From: Oceanisphaera psychrotolerans
GTDB taxonomy: Bacteria; Pseudomonadota; Gammaproteobacteria; Enterobacterales; Aeromonadaceae
DNA length: 64,000 nt
Assembly: GCF_001870485.1 (NCBI RefSeq)
Contig: NZ_MDKE01000066.1
Coordinates: forward strand, 1 to 64,000
Direction of reading: 5' to 3'
Part shown: piece after piece, positions 9,703-19,425 of the stretch
How positions within the stretch are numbered: position 1 is the first letter of the stretch
Layout: the number at the start of each line of letters is the position of its first letter
Position numbers and translations under genes: made by a program
The notes under the pieces: model-generated
What the model was told of the DNA's origin: nothing
Databases searched by the model: none
The model's input: only the letters and a program-made list of their open reading frames with translations

Positions 9703-10908
9703 TCAGTCGACGATGGTCGCCGCTATCCGAGTGCCGTCGGCCAGCTCGGGCCCGGGATACAGCACCAGCTGCTGTCCTTCGCTCAGCCCCGCCAGTATCT
9801 GCGCCTGCAGGCCGTTGTCGTGGCCGATCCTGACCGGAGTCCATCGGGCCCGGTTGCCCTCCGCCACCAGCACCGCCCATTGTTCCCCTTCCCGGAACAG
9901 CGCACTCGATGGCGCCATCAGCACATTCTCGTCTTCCCACACCACAATGCGCACCTCCACCCGATAGCCGTGGCCCAGGCCACGCCGCGCGTCGGGCTCG
10001 CCGTCGAAACGGATCAGCACATTGACCCGCTGCTCTTCCACCCCCAGGGCGGAAAACTTGGTAAAGCCGCGCGGTTCAATTCGTTCCACCACCCCGGCCA
10101 GCGGTTGCGGTCCGCCCCAGTGCTCAATCAGCACCCGATTGCCGGGGGTCACCCGCACCGCCTCGGCGGAGGGCAGCTCGACCAGCACCTCCAGATCCCG
10201 TTCGGGATCGCCGACTTCCATGATGGGAGTACCGGCGGCCACCACGGTTTCGCTCTGTTGCAACCGCTGCAGCACCCGCCCGGACACCGGCGCCAGCAGC
10301 GGAATACCTTCCCCCTCGCTGCCGGGCGCTCCCTGCCCCAGTTGCGCCCGGGCGGCGGCCAGTTCGGCCTGTCGCTGCACCACGGCGGCGTGGGCCGCAT
10401 TCAGCGTGGCAGTGGCCGCCTGCGCCGATTGCCGCGCCTGATCCCGGGCCGAGGCAGACAGATGCCCTTGCCGATACAGCCGGTTGTTGCGCGCCCATTC
10501 GGCGTCGGCCAGTTGGCTGGCGGCCTCCGCCCGGCTCACTTCCGACCGGGTGGCCTTGAGTGCTGCCTCGGCCGCCTGCACCGCCGCCTGGGCCCTTTCA
10601 CGGGCGCGGGCATCCAGCAACGAGACCGGTACCGGCACCAACCGGGCCAGTTCGGTTTTGCCCACCAACACCGGATCCCCGGCCTCCAGCCTCACCCGCA
10701 ACAGCCGCCCGGCCACCGGGGCACTCACCACATAGCGCTGGCGCACCCGGGTCCGCGCCTCTTCATCGATGGTGACCATCATGGCGCCCCGGCGCACCGT
10801 GCCCGTCTCCACCGGTATCGCCCGGGGCCAGAAGGCATAAGCGAGCAGCCCCGCCAGCAACAGCGCGGCGGCGAGCAATATTCCCTTGCGTGACTGTCTC
10901 GATGCCAT
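9703..10908 (-). CDS. HlyD-family adaptor of an ABC exporter
   Basis: The protein has 401 residues from the ATG at 10908. It has one N-terminal membrane anchor (ILLAAALLLAGLLAYAF), a lipoyl half (VSAPVAGRLLRVRLEAGDPV), a long Ala/Arg/Gln-rich coiled coil (about residues 95-180), the second lipoyl half (LLAPVSGRVLQRL) and beta-barrel and membrane-proximal domains. The start lies 4 bp after the stop of the permease, which continues an ATPase-permease-adaptor order. This layout fits MacAB/DevBCA-type tripartite exporters. The exported substrate is unknown. Confidence 0.88.
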   Translation of the reverse strand: MASRQSRKGILLAAALLLAGLLAYAFWPRAIPVETGTVRRGAMMVTIDEEARTRVRQRYVVSAPVAGRLLRVRLEAGDPVLVGKTELARLVPVPVSLLDARARERAQAAVQAAEAALKATRSEVSRAEAASQLADAEWARNNRLYRQGHLSASARDQARQSAQAATATLNAAHAAVVQRQAELAAARAQLGQGAPGSEGEGIPLLAPVSGRVLQRLQQSETVVAAGTPIMEVGDPERDLEVLVELPSAEAVRVTPGNRVLIEHWGGPQPLAGVVERIEPRGFTKFSALGVEEQRVNVLIRFDGEPDARRGLGHGYRVEVRIVVWEDENVLMAPSSALFREGEQWAVLVAEGNRARWTPVRIGHDNGLQAQILAGLSEGQQLVLYPGPELADGTRIAATIVD

Positions 10909-10912
10909 CTCG

Positions 10913-13263
10913 CTACTCTCGAATGTTGAGGGCGGCCACCAGATCCAGCCGGTGGATGTCGCGCTGTACCCCGATGCCGGAAAGCAGCGCCGCCGCCAGC
11001 ACCGCCAGTGCCGCCTGACCATGACTGGCGGGCACCAGCTCCACCGGCACCTGATACAGCTCGGTGCTGAAGCCGGCCGCCACCGCCAGCGACAGGCCGT
11101 ATCCCAGCAGGGAGCCCAGCGGTAACGCCAGCAGGGTGAGCAGCCCCAGTTCGCCCAGCAGCACAAAACCCACCTCGGCCCGGGTCAGCCCCAGGATCCG
11201 CAGGCCGGCCAGTTCCCACGCCCGCTCGGCAAAGGCGATGCGCGCCCCGTTATAGACGATGCCGAAAGTAATGACCCCGGCAATGGCGGCCATCAGGTAA
11301 CGGGTGGCCCCGGCGCCGCTGTCCATCACCTTGCGAAAGGCCTCCCGACGCTCCTGCCGCAGGCTGACCCCGGCCACCACCGGCATCTCTTTCATCTCCC
11401 GGTACAGCGCGGCACTGCGGGCGGCGTCGATACGCAGATAGGCGCCGGATACCCATCCCGGCTCCCCCATCACGCGGTTCAGGGCGCCCAGTTGCATGAA
11501 GGCGGGCGCGCCCAGCAGGGTATCGGCCAGCCCCACCACCGGGATCTCCAGCACCGGCCGGCGCCCTTCGCGTACCTCGACGCTCAGCAGTTCGCCCGGC
11601 ACTATCGACAGCTTCTTCGCCAGCGCCCGCGCCAGAATGACCCCCTCGGCGCGCAGGGCCAGGGGCTGGCGATCTTTATCCAGGGCCCGGTACAACCTGG
11701 GCTCGTCCATCAGGGCGGTAATGGCGCCACGATAGTGATACCGACCATGGCGCAGTATCACCGGCACCGAACGAAACGGCTCCAGCGCCAGTACGCCGTC
11801 CAGCTGCGCGAGGGCAAAGAGGCTGTTGCTTCCCCGGGGCTCGATGAAACTGACCGTGACGTCGCTGCGGTCGATGTGGTTGAAATTCAGCGCCAGGGCG
11901 CGGTCGAAACCACTCATCACGCTCAGCATGGCCACCGGCAGCGCCATGCCCAGGGCGATGCCCAGCACCGTCAGCAGCGCCCGCCCGGGTCGTCGCCACA
12001 GGTTGCGCAGTACCATGCGGCTGGGCTGATCCAGCCAGCGGCCGAGCCGGGGCCCGAGGCGCAGGCCATGGCTGAAATCCGGTGGCGAAGGGGGCCGCAT
12101 GGCGGTGGCGGGCGCCAGCGCCAGCACCCGCCGCAGCACCAGCAGGGCACCGGCGGAGGCGGCCAGCACGCTGACCGACACCCCGATCACCAGGGCGGCA
12201 GGATCCAGCCGGAACAGCAGAAACGGAAACTTGTAATACAGCTGGTAGACGCCGCTCAGGGCTCGTCCGGCAAGCACACCCAGCACCGATCCCGCCAGGG
12301 CGCCGCCCAGGGCGATCACCAGCACAAACTTCAGGTAGTGAATCGCCACTTCGGAGCCGGTATGACCGAAGGCCTTGAGCAGGCCTATCTGCTCGCGCTC
12401 CGCCTGCACCATGCGCGACAGCACCATGTTCAGCAGAAAGGCGGCCACCCCCAGAAATACCGGCGGTACGGTGCGGCTGGATACCCGGAGCCCGGCAATC
12501 TCCTCCTCGACAAAGCGATTGGACAGCTGATCCGCCAGCCCAAAGGCCCCCAGGGCACCATAGGGCGCCAGCAGCCGGTCCAGCGCGGCGATCAGCTCCG
12601 CCTCGCGCGCGCCCCGGGTCAGGGCTATCAGCACCTCGTTGACGGCGCCGTCCAGATCGAAGGCCGCCGCCAGCACCGATTCCTGCATCCAGATCACCGC
12701 AAAGCGGCCGTCGTCGGGCACCAGCTCGCCCGGGGCCGTGGTGTACACAAACTCCGGCGCCTGCGCCAGCCCCGTTACGGTCAGGCGCTGCGCCCGCCGT
12801 TGAGCGTCGCCAGCAGGGTATCGCCCGGGGCCAGCCCCCGGGCCCGGGCAAAGCCGTCCAGCAGCAGCACCTCATGCCGCCGGCCCGGTTCGGGCTGCCG
12901 CCCCGCCGACAGCACCAGCTGGTTCAGCCGTGTCGGCAACGACAGCATCCGGGCCCGTATCGGCGCTGCCACGCCCGGCAGGTTGAGCAGGCCGCCGCCG
13001 TTGATGCGCCCCTCGGCCACCGCCACCCCGGGCAGGGCGGCCACCTCGGTCAGCAGTCGGCGCGGCGCGCGCTTGACCGGCGCGAAGATCTCCGCCAGCC
13101 GGTAACGCTGGTAATAGCTGTGCCGGGTTTCACTCAGGGAATTGACCAGGCCGTCCATCATCACCAGCAGCATGACCCCCAGGGAAATCACCAGCATGAT
13201 GGCCAGCGCCTGGCCCCGCACCCGCCACAGGTCCCGTCCCAGCTTGCGATCCAGCATGCTCAT
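10913..13263 (-). pseudogene. ABC transporter permease with two FtsX-like regions, frameshifted
   Basis: The N-terminal part reads from ATG 13263 ([20 protein letters not shown], then a TM helix [17 protein letters not shown]) to a stop at 12781. The remainder continues in another frame (…LTVTGLAQAPEFVYTTAPG…) to 10913. Restoring one C in the coding strand near 12790 (CGCAG to CGCCAG) rejoins them into a 783-residue protein with two FtsX/MacB permease cores (about residues 265-390 and 665-780). It sits 10 bp after an ABC ATPase and 4 bp before an adaptor gene. The single-base nature and the intact flanking frames make a sequencing error more likely than true decay. Confidence 0.8.
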
Positions 13264-13273
13264 GGCGTCGCCC

Positions 13274-13999
13274 CTACCATTCGATGGCCTCGGCGTCGAG
13301 CCGGTGGTCGTGGATCTCCACCTCGCGGATGCGACCATCGGCAAAGTGGATAACCCGGTGGGCCATGGCGGCGGTGGCCGCCGCATGGGTGACGATCAGC
13401 ACAGTGGTGTCCAGCTGCCGGTTGACGTCCTGCAAGGCCCGCAGCACCACCCGGCCGGTGTGGCTGTCCAGCGCGCCGGTCGGCTCGTCGCAGAACAGCA
13501 CCGTAGGCCGCTTGGCGATGGCACGGGCGATGGCCACCCGCTGCTGTTCACCACCGGACAGCTGGGCAGGAAAATGATGGCCGCGTTCGGCCAGCCCCAC
13601 CAGGGCCAGCGCCGCTTCCGCCGCCATCGGCTCGGCAGCCAGCTCGGTCACCAGCTCCACGTTCTCGCGGGCGGTCAGGCTGGGCATCAGGTTGTAGGAC
13701 TGAAAGACAAAGCCGACATGATGGCGCCGATAACGGGTCAATTGCGCCTCGTTCATGGCGCTCAGTTCCCGGTCGAAAAACCACAGCTGCCCGCTGCTGG
13801 CCCGATCCAGGCCGCCGAGCAGGTTCAGCAGGGTCGACTTGCCGCTGCCGGAGGGGCCCAGCAACACCACCAGTTCGCCGGCCGGGATCTCGAGGTTCAC
13901 CCCGCGCAGCGCCTGCACGGCGGCCGCACCTTCGCCATAGACCCTGGTGAGATCCCGGGTACGAAAGGCGGGCAGTCGATAATCCAGTGGTTTGCTCAT
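13274..13999 (-). CDS. ABC transporter ATP-binding protein, MacB/LolD-like
   Basis: Complete nucleotide-binding domain of 241 residues: Walker [13 protein letters not shown]-loop in [11 protein letters not shown], signature [14 protein letters not shown], Walker [13 protein letters not shown] and switch His in VTHAAAT. It resembles LolD/MacB/FtsE-type ATPases that power extrusion by FtsX-like permeases. The start at 13999 ([12 protein letters not shown]) was chosen over an upstream in-frame codon at 14053. It is the first gene of the ATPase-permease-adaptor operon and is divergent from the phosphorylase gene at 14178. Confidence 0.92.
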   Translation of the reverse strand: MSKPLDYRLPAFRTRDLTRVYGEGAAAVQALRGVNLEIPAGELVVLLGPSGSGKSTLLNLLGGLDRASSGQLWFFDRELSAMNEAQLTRYRRHHVGFVFQSYNLMPSLTARENVELVTELAAEPMAAEAALALVGLAERGHHFPAQLSGGEQQRVAIARAIAKRPTVLFCDEPTGALDSHTGRVVLRALQDVNRQLDTTVLIVTHAAATAAMAHRVIHFADGRIREVEIHDHRLDAEAIEW

Positions 14000-14177
14000 G
14001 GGGACACTCGTGCGTGACAGCGGCGGCGGTTTAACAAAAGCCGTGTAACACAAAGCCTAAGTGCTATCGCCCGGCGCCGCCATCACGCGCGACATCGGGT
14101 ACAAGCCGCCGGGTCGGACTAAGCTTGAACTGTTCCCCGCCAACAGGTGGCCCTATCAACTAAAGGAAGCCAGTGCC

Positions 14178-15686
14178 ATGTCCGCCTCTCATTCGCTGAT
14201 TGCCATGGAAATGGGCATAGATACCCACCAGGAGCCGGTGGTGTTCATGCGCGCCGACTGCGAGGTGTGCCGGGCCGAGGGCTTCAACGCCAATACCCGG
14301 ATTCAGGTCGGCCTGGAAAACCGCACCATCATCGCCACCCTCAACGTGGTCACCGAAAAGGTGCTGCCGCCCGATCATATCGGCTTCTCTCGCATCGCCT
14401 GGCAACGGATGGCGCTCGAGGGGGGTGAACGGGTGCAGATCAGTCATGCGCCCCTGCTCCATTCCATGAGCGCAGTCCGCAAGAAAATCTACGGCCATAC
14501 CCTGTCGTCCCGGGAAATTCACGACATCGTGGCCGACATCGCCGCCCATCGCTATTCGGACATGCAGATTGCCAGCTTCATTACCGCCGGGGTCGACTGC
14601 CTCAACACCCAGGAAATCATCGCCCTCACCCAGGCCATGGTGGCCAGCGGCAAACGGCTGACCTGGCCCGACACCCTGCAGCTGGTCGACAAGCACTGCA
14701 TCGGCGGCGTGCCCGGCAACAGAACCACCCCCATAGTGGTGGCCATCGCCAGCGCCGCCGGCCTGGTCATGCCCAAAACCTCATCCCGGGCCATCACCTC
14801 CCCCTCGGGTACCGCCGATACCATGGAGGTACTGACCACGGTGCGCCTCAGCCTGGAACAGATTCAACAGACGGTACGCAAGGTCAATGCCTGCCTGGCC
14901 TGGGGTGGCGCCGTCAACCTCAGCCCGGCCGACGACATGCTGATCCGCATCGAACATGCCCTGGACATCGACGGCGTCGGCCAGCTGGTGGCCTCGGTGC
15001 TGTCCAAGAAACTGGCCGCCGGCTCCACCCATGCGTTGATCGACATTCCCGTGGGGCCGACCGCCAAGGTACGCAGCCAGCACGAGGCCAGACACCTGGC
15101 CGGTCTGTTCGATACCGTCGGCCAGGCTCTGGGGCTCAAGATGCGTTGCCTGATCACCAATGGCGACGAGGCCATCGGCTATGGCATAGGGCCGGCTCAG
15201 GAAGCGCAGGACATCCTCGCCGTGCTCAACAACGAGCCCGGAGCTCCCGCCGACTTGCGCGAGCGGGCACTGTTTCTGGCCGCCAATCTGCTGAATCTGG
15301 CAGGCGGTGCCTCCCTGGAGGTCGCTCAGGCCCGGGCGCAGGAGCTGCTGGCGTCGGGTCAGGCCTGGGAGCAGTTCAAGCGGATTTGCGACGCCCAGGG
15401 CGGACTGAAAACAATCCCGCAGGCCGCCCACCAGCTCGAGCTGGGGGCCAGGCACAGCGGCACCCTGCTGGCCATGGACAACCGGCGCCTGTCCCGGCTG
15501 GCCAAGCTGGCCGGTGCCCCCATTTCCCCCGCCGCCGGCCTGCGCCTGCATATCAAGCTGGGTCAGGCCCTGGCGCAGGATCAACCCTTGCTGACCCTCT
15601 ACGCCGACAGCCGGGGCGAGCTGGACTATGCGGCGGCCTATTACGCCAACAATCACGATATGTTCATGGTTGGAGAAGCCTCATGA
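14178..15686 (+). CDS. Thymidine phosphorylase-family protein, AMP-phosphorylase type
   Basis: A 502-residue member of the nucleoside phosphorylase family II. An N-terminal extension (MSASHSLIAMEMGIDTHQEP…) precedes the usual DeoA-like fold, as in AMP phosphorylases. Family residues include VDKHCIGGVPGNRTTP, KTSSRAITSPSGTADTMEVL and WGGAVNLSPADD. The ATG at 14178 follows AAAGGAAG by 8 bp. Relatives cleave nucleosides or nucleoside monophosphates with phosphate, giving base plus ribose-1-phosphate or ribose-1,5-bisphosphate. Its stop overlaps the start of a PRPP-synthase homologue by ATGA, which points to coupled use of a phosphorylated pentose. Substrate is inferred, not shown. Confidence 0.88.
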   Translation: MSASHSLIAMEMGIDTHQEPVVFMRADCEVCRAEGFNANTRIQVGLENRTIIATLNVVTEKVLPPDHIGFSRIAWQRMALEGGERVQISHAPLLHSMSAVRKKIYGHTLSSREIHDIVADIAAHRYSDMQIASFITAGVDCLNTQEIIALTQAMVASGKRLTWPDTLQLVDKHCIGGVPGNRTTPIVVAIASAAGLVMPKTSSRAITSPSGTADTMEVLTTVRLSLEQIQQTVRKVNACLAWGGAVNLSPADDMLIRIEHALDIDGVGQLVASVLSKKLAAGSTHALIDIPVGPTAKVRSQHEARHLAGLFDTVGQALGLKMRCLITNGDEAIGYGIGPAQEAQDILAVLNNEPGAPADLRERALFLAANLLNLAGGASLEVAQARAQELLASGQAWEQFKRICDAQGGLKTIPQAAHQLELGARHSGTLLAMDNRRLSRLAKLAGAPISPAAGLRLHIKLGQALAQDQPLLTLYADSRGELDYAAAYYANNHDMFMVGEAS

Positions 15687-16576
15687 TGCCCCTGCTGTTT
15701 TCCCTGGATGACGCGCATTCGCTGCGCACCCCCCTGTGCCGAGGCCTGAACGCCGACGCCGGCCGGCTGGAACGGCGCCGCTTTCCGGATGGCGAAAGCT
15801 ACCTGCGCATCCACAACGAGGTAACGGGCCGCCCGGTGCTGGTGCTGGCGGATCTGTCCCGTCCCGACGACAAGTTTCTGCCCCTGAGCTTCCTGTGTGA
15901 CACCCTGAGGGAGCTGGGCGCCAGCCAGGTAGGCCTGATTGCCCCCTATCTGTGCTATATGCGCCAGGACGACCGTTTTCACGCCGGCGAGGCGGTGACG
16001 TCACGCACCTTCGCCCGGCTGCTGTCTACGCAAATCGACTGGCTGGTCACGGTCGACCCGCACCTGCATCGTTATCACCGCCTGGATGAAATCTATCGGG
16101 TGCCAAGCACTGTGGTGCAGGCCGCGCCCTTGCTGGCGGACTGGCTGGGTGAGCGGCAGGATCCACTGCTGCTGGTGGGACCCGATGCCGAGAGTGAACA
16201 ATGGGTGGCGAAGATCGCCGCCCGGAGCGGCCATGATTATGTGGTCGGCAGCAAGGTACGCAGCGGCGATCGGCAGGTCGCGGTCCAGCTGCCGGACCTG
16301 TCCGCCTGGCACCAACACACGGCGGTGATCATCGACGACGTGATCTCCAGCGGTCAGACGGTGCTGCGCTGCCTGCAGGCATTGCGCGCCCAGGGTCTGA
16401 ACAGGGTGGACTGCGCCGTCATTCACGGCCTTTTTGCCGACGACATCGAGCAGCAACTGACCGACAACGGGCTGCGCCGGCTGATCACCACCAATGCCAT
16501 TGCCCATCCCTCCAACGCCATCGATCTGAGCCCCCTGCTGCTGGCGCCCATTCGGAAACATCTGGCCGCCTCATAG
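15683..16576 (+). CDS. Ribose-phosphate pyrophosphokinase (PRPP synthase) homologue
   Basis: A 297-residue Prs-like protein. Recognisable blocks are RRFPDGESYLRI near the N-terminus, YLCYMRQDDRF (equivalent of the YARQDRK loop), VDPHLHRYHR, and the phosphoribosyl-binding VIIDDVISSGQTV. The putative catalytic flexible loop reads KVRSGDRQV instead of the more usual KxR form. It starts with ATGATG overlapping the phosphorylase stop, so it is translationally coupled to it. Divergence from housekeeping Prs suggests a specialised enzyme, perhaps recycling ribose phosphates released by the partner. Confidence 0.85.
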   Translation: MMPLLFSLDDAHSLRTPLCRGLNADAGRLERRRFPDGESYLRIHNEVTGRPVLVLADLSRPDDKFLPLSFLCDTLRELGASQVGLIAPYLCYMRQDDRFHAGEAVTSRTFARLLSTQIDWLVTVDPHLHRYHRLDEIYRVPSTVVQAAPLLADWLGERQDPLLLVGPDAESEQWVAKIAARSGHDYVVGSKVRSGDRQVAVQLPDLSAWHQHTAVIIDDVISSGQTVLRCLQALRAQGLNRVDCAVIHGLFADDIEQQLTDNGLRRLITTNAIAHPSNAIDLSPLLLAPIRKHLAAS

Positions 16577-16724
16577 CCGCTCATCAAGCTCCCCATCGAC
16601 TGTAACCGGGCCTCACCGACACATTCGATGGGCGAATGAGGGTAGCTTTCGGAACCAACTCTGTTCTATCTTGTCTTGAGTTATTGCCAATTCACCCTCT
16701 TCCCCATCCAACTGGAGTACCTGC

Positions 16725-17126
16725 ATGTCCTGGACCCTGGAACAACTGCACGGCCTGCTTGCCAACCACGAAGGCTGGCAGAGCAAGCTCGAAAACGACT
16801 CTCTGTTGATCACCAATGCCGAGGGGCTGGAAGCCTATCTCGCCGTGGCCGGCGAGCAGATCATCGTCGAAACCCTGCTGTTTCCCGCCACCCAGGTGAC
16901 CGACAGCGCCGTGCTGAACGACACCATATTGCGTACCCATCAGCTGTTTCCGCTGACCACGGTCGGCATCAGCAACATCAGCGGTGACGACTATTACATC
17001 GCCTTCGGCTCCCTCTCTGCCGGTTCGAAGGAAGAGAGCGTGATGATCGAAGTGGAAACCCTGTTCCGCAACACCGAGGCCTTTCTCGATCTGTATCAGG
17101 ACCAGCTGCAAGGAGTAACCGCATGA
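16725..17126 (+). CDS. yjfI: YjfI family (DUF2170) protein
   Basis: A 133-residue soluble acidic protein with the DUF2170 pattern (WTLEQLHGLLANHEGW, then ISGDDYYIAFGSLSAGSKEE). It is the first gene of a yjfIJKLMC-type cluster and its stop overlaps the next start by ATGA. The family's biochemical role is unknown; co-occurrence with a PspA-like protein suggests work at the membrane. The preceding 148 bp (16577-16724) hold no gene and presumably the promoter. Confidence 0.85.
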   Translation: MSWTLEQLHGLLANHEGWQSKLENDSLLITNAEGLEAYLAVAGEQIIVETLLFPATQVTDSAVLNDTILRTHQLFPLTTVGISNISGDDYYIAFGSLSAGSKEESVMIEVETLFRNTEAFLDLYQDQLQGVTA

Positions 17127-17809
17127 GCGTATGGAAAAAACTGGTGACCGCCATCAAGGGGGGCGCCAACGAAGCCGCCGAGGCCGTGGCCGACAGCCAG
17201 GCCCTGCGCATTCTGGAGCAGGAAATTCGCGAAGCCAAACAGGAGCTGCGCCGCTCCGACGAGGCCCTGACCGGCATCATGGCCAAGCGCAAGCTGGCCA
17301 AACAGAAGGTGGACGCCATCGGCGCCAGCATCGCGGAATATGAAGCCCACGCCCGCGCCGCCATGACCAAAGACAACAAGGAGCTGGCGCTGGAATGTGC
17401 CCAGCGGGTGGCCGAGCTGAAAAACGAGCAGGACGGCGAGCAGAGCTACGTCGACCAATATGCCACCTCCGAGCAGAGCCTGAAACACAACATCACCACC
17501 GCCAAGAGCCGCCTGCGCCAGCTGGAACAGCAACTGGATATGGTCAAGGCCACCGAAAGCGTGCAAAAGGCCCAGGCCGCGGTGTCGTCCCGCCACAGCG
17601 GTGCCAACACCAAGATGACAACGGCGGTGGAATCGCTGGACCGCATCAAGCAGAAGCAGACCCAGCGTCAGGCCGAGCTGGACGTGGCCGCCGAGCGCGC
17701 CGCCAGCGAGAGTGGCGACGCCCTGGAACAGAAGCTGAAGTCCGCCGGCATTACCGGCAGCCAGTCTGCCGGCGCCGAGGACGAGCTGGCCCGCATTCTG
17801 GGCAAATAA
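17123..17809 (+). CDS. yjfJ: PspA/IM30 family protein (YjfJ-like)
   Basis: A 228-residue protein that is almost wholly alpha-helical coiled coil, starting with an amphipathic helix (MSVWKKLVTAIKGGANEAAE) as in PspA/Vipp1 membrane-remodelling proteins. Heptad-rich sections include ILEQEIREAKQELRRSD and LRQLEQQLDMVKATESVQ. ESCRT-III-like assembly on the inner membrane is known for the family. It is translationally coupled to yjfI. A repeat-rich 238-bp gap then separates it from yjfK. Confidence 0.9.
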   Translation: MSVWKKLVTAIKGGANEAAEAVADSQALRILEQEIREAKQELRRSDEALTGIMAKRKLAKQKVDAIGASIAEYEAHARAAMTKDNKELALECAQRVAELKNEQDGEQSYVDQYATSEQSLKHNITTAKSRLRQLEQQLDMVKATESVQKAQAAVSSRHSGANTKMTTAVESLDRIKQKQTQRQAELDVAAERAASESGDALEQKLKSAGITGSQSAGAEDELARILGK

Positions 17810-17855
17810 GCAGTATCCGTAACTGATGTGGATTCTGGAGCCAGTGCGCCTTTAT

Positions 17856-18006
17856 CGTCACCCTCGCGAACGCGGGGGTCCAGTGCCTTTGCAGACAACC
17901 GGCACTCTGACCGTTCTGCGCCACAAGTCCTGGATTCCCGCCTTCGCGGGAATGACAAAAGAGGACCCACGGGAATGATAAGAGAAGCCCCGCGGGATGA
18001 CGACAG
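17856..18006. repeat. Palindromic repeat array between yjfJ and yjfK
   Basis: One inverted unit (17856-17885, stem around CCTCGCGAACGCGGGGG) is followed by an oppositely oriented unit at 17925-17961 (GGATTCCCGCCTTCGCGGGA then ATGACAAAAG). Two further right-half units follow (ACGGGAATGATAAGAG and CCGCGGGATGACGACAG). The arrangement is like REP/dRS-type palindromic elements widespread in proteobacterial intergenic DNA. No coding potential is seen in the whole 17810-18047 gap. Confidence 0.7.
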
Positions 18007-18047
18007 AACCACATCTATTAGGCTGCATTACTTAATAGGTAAATAAC

Positions 18048-18695
18048 ATGTTCGACTGGCTGAAGAAGAAAATGCAGCCGCCGTCCGTTCAGGCCGAGCC
18101 GGCCCCGGAAGTGCTGGGGCTGCGGCTGGGCGGCGGCTTCGAGCTGGATGCGCTCAAGCTGTCGTTGCTCAACGACAAGGTGACCTTCGAGGGCGCGGCC
18201 AGCACCCAGATCATCCAGGCGGTGGGCCGGGTCATGCTCGACGAAAGCCACCAGCTGCTGCGCTTCTACACCGACGACGACGGCTTTATTCAGGTATTGC
18301 TGGACGGCGGCACCGGCGACGACTGCGTGGCCGAGGTCAAGCTCTGGTATTTCTACCAGACCCGGCCGATAGACGGCGATGCGGCCTGGAACCGGCTGCT
18401 CGACAGTGAGCTGGTGCAACCGGAGTGGAACCTGGATGGCCAGGTCTTTACCAAGGCCTGGGACAACACCCGGCCGGTGGCCATGACCGAAACCACCTGG
18501 CTCAACGACGGCAGCCGCAGCGAGACCGATCAGTTCGTGATGATCTACGAGCGACCGCTCGTAGACACGGAGGATGACGTGGAGGTGCTGATGGTGGCTG
18601 GCGAGGAAAAAATTCTGCACCAGCGCGCCGAACACAGCCTGATACTCGCTACCGGCATTGACCTCAGCCCGACCGATTTCAGGTTTGTGAGCTGA
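18048..18695 (+). CDS. yjfK: YjfK family (DUF2491) protein
   Basis: A 215-residue soluble protein (MFDWLKKKMQPPSVQAEPAP…) matching the DUF2491/YjfK pattern, including LGLRLGGGFELDALKLSLL and SETDQFVMIYERPL. Its place between yjfJ and yjfL supports the assignment. The molecular function is not known. Repeats flank it on both sides (17856-18006 and 18831-18930), so it may be uncoupled from its neighbours at the RNA level. Confidence 0.85.
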   Translation: MFDWLKKKMQPPSVQAEPAPEVLGLRLGGGFELDALKLSLLNDKVTFEGAASTQIIQAVGRVMLDESHQLLRFYTDDDGFIQVLLDGGTGDDCVAEVKLWYFYQTRPIDGDAAWNRLLDSELVQPEWNLDGQVFTKAWDNTRPVAMTETTWLNDGSRSETDQFVMIYERPLVDTEDDVEVLMVAGEEKILHQRAEHSLILATGIDLSPTDFRFVS

Positions 18696-18830
18696 TGCCG
18701 GCGCCACTTTGTCCGGCACGAAACCATCGACAACGCTGTTGTCACCGGCTTGCTGCGCAAGCCCTGCCGGCTAAAGCGGCAGCTACAGGTACCGGCATTA
18801 ATCAGGCCATGCCGATGCAACCTGAAGCAG

Positions 18831-18930
18831 CAACAGGGATTGCCGTATTCGACCGTCAAATGCCAGGGATGGCATTTGACGAGCGCCCCATGGATGGGCT
18901 TGAAGCGTGTCGAAGGAGGCAACCCTGTTG
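18831..18930 (+). repeat. Structured intergenic element, copy A (between yjfK and yjfL)
   Basis: A 100-bp element bounded by imperfect inverted ends (CAACAGGGATTGCC… / …GGCAACCCTGTTG). Inside is a perfect 11-bp hairpin, CGTCAAATGCC / GGCATTTGACG, with loop AGGGAT (18854-18881), then a CCC-ATGGAT-GGG mini-hairpin and AAGCGTGTCG. The layout matches copies at 24247, 50430 and 63156. The rest of the 18696-19000 gap shows nothing else recognisable. Confidence 0.7.
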
Positions 18931-19000
18931 ATGCTTCGCCCGGCAGGTTCTGCCAACAATTTGCGGCTTTTCATTTTAAGAACGGAATAAAAGGATACTC

Positions 19001-19416
19001 ATGGACGCTTTACTCACTTCACTCTCGGGCCTCGGGCCCTTCCTGTTATATTTCTCCCTGTCCATTCTGATGCTGCTGCTGTTCAAGTGGCTCTATGTAC
19101 TGGTGACCCCCTGGGACGAATGGAAACTGATCAAGGAAAACCAGAACCTGGCCGCGGCCATTGCCCTGGTCGGCGCCTTCGTCGGCTTCTCGCTGGCGGT
19201 GGCCAGCGCCGCCGCCAACTCGGTATCGCTGCTGGACTTCGCGGTCTGGGGCCTCATCGCTCTGGTCGCCCAGCTGCTGGCCTTCGCCTGGTGCGGCTGG
19301 TATTTCTGCCCAGGATTGCCGAACGCATCAACGAAGGCCAGGTCTCGGCCGGCGCCGTGGTCGGCGGTCTGTCGGTCGCCGTGGGGCTGCTCAACGCCGC
19401 CTGCATCACCTACTGA
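19001..19416 (+). pseudogene. yjfL: YjfL (DUF350) inner-membrane protein, frameshifted
   Basis: The first part (MDALLTSLSGLGPFLLYFSL…) carries three hydrophobic segments and a DUF350-like KENQNLAAAIALVGAFVGF. After about 19285 the expected C-terminus (…LVFLPRIAERINEGQVSAGA…, ending LLNAACITY) is in another frame. Adding one C (TTCGCC to TTCCGCC) restores a 138-residue protein of normal length. In the sequence as given the frame instead runs to 19429 with an unrelated tail. A sequencing error is the simplest explanation. It lies upstream of yjfM by 9 bp in the same operon. Confidence 0.82.
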
Positions 19417-19425
19417 GGAGGCCTT

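Noticed and set aside
11492-13105. Plus-strand open frame of about 537 codons opposite the ABC permease
   Set aside because: It is low-complexity Gln/His/Arg-rich and antisense to a recognisable permease; the same applies to 21301-22656, 25776-26870 and 54300-56513.
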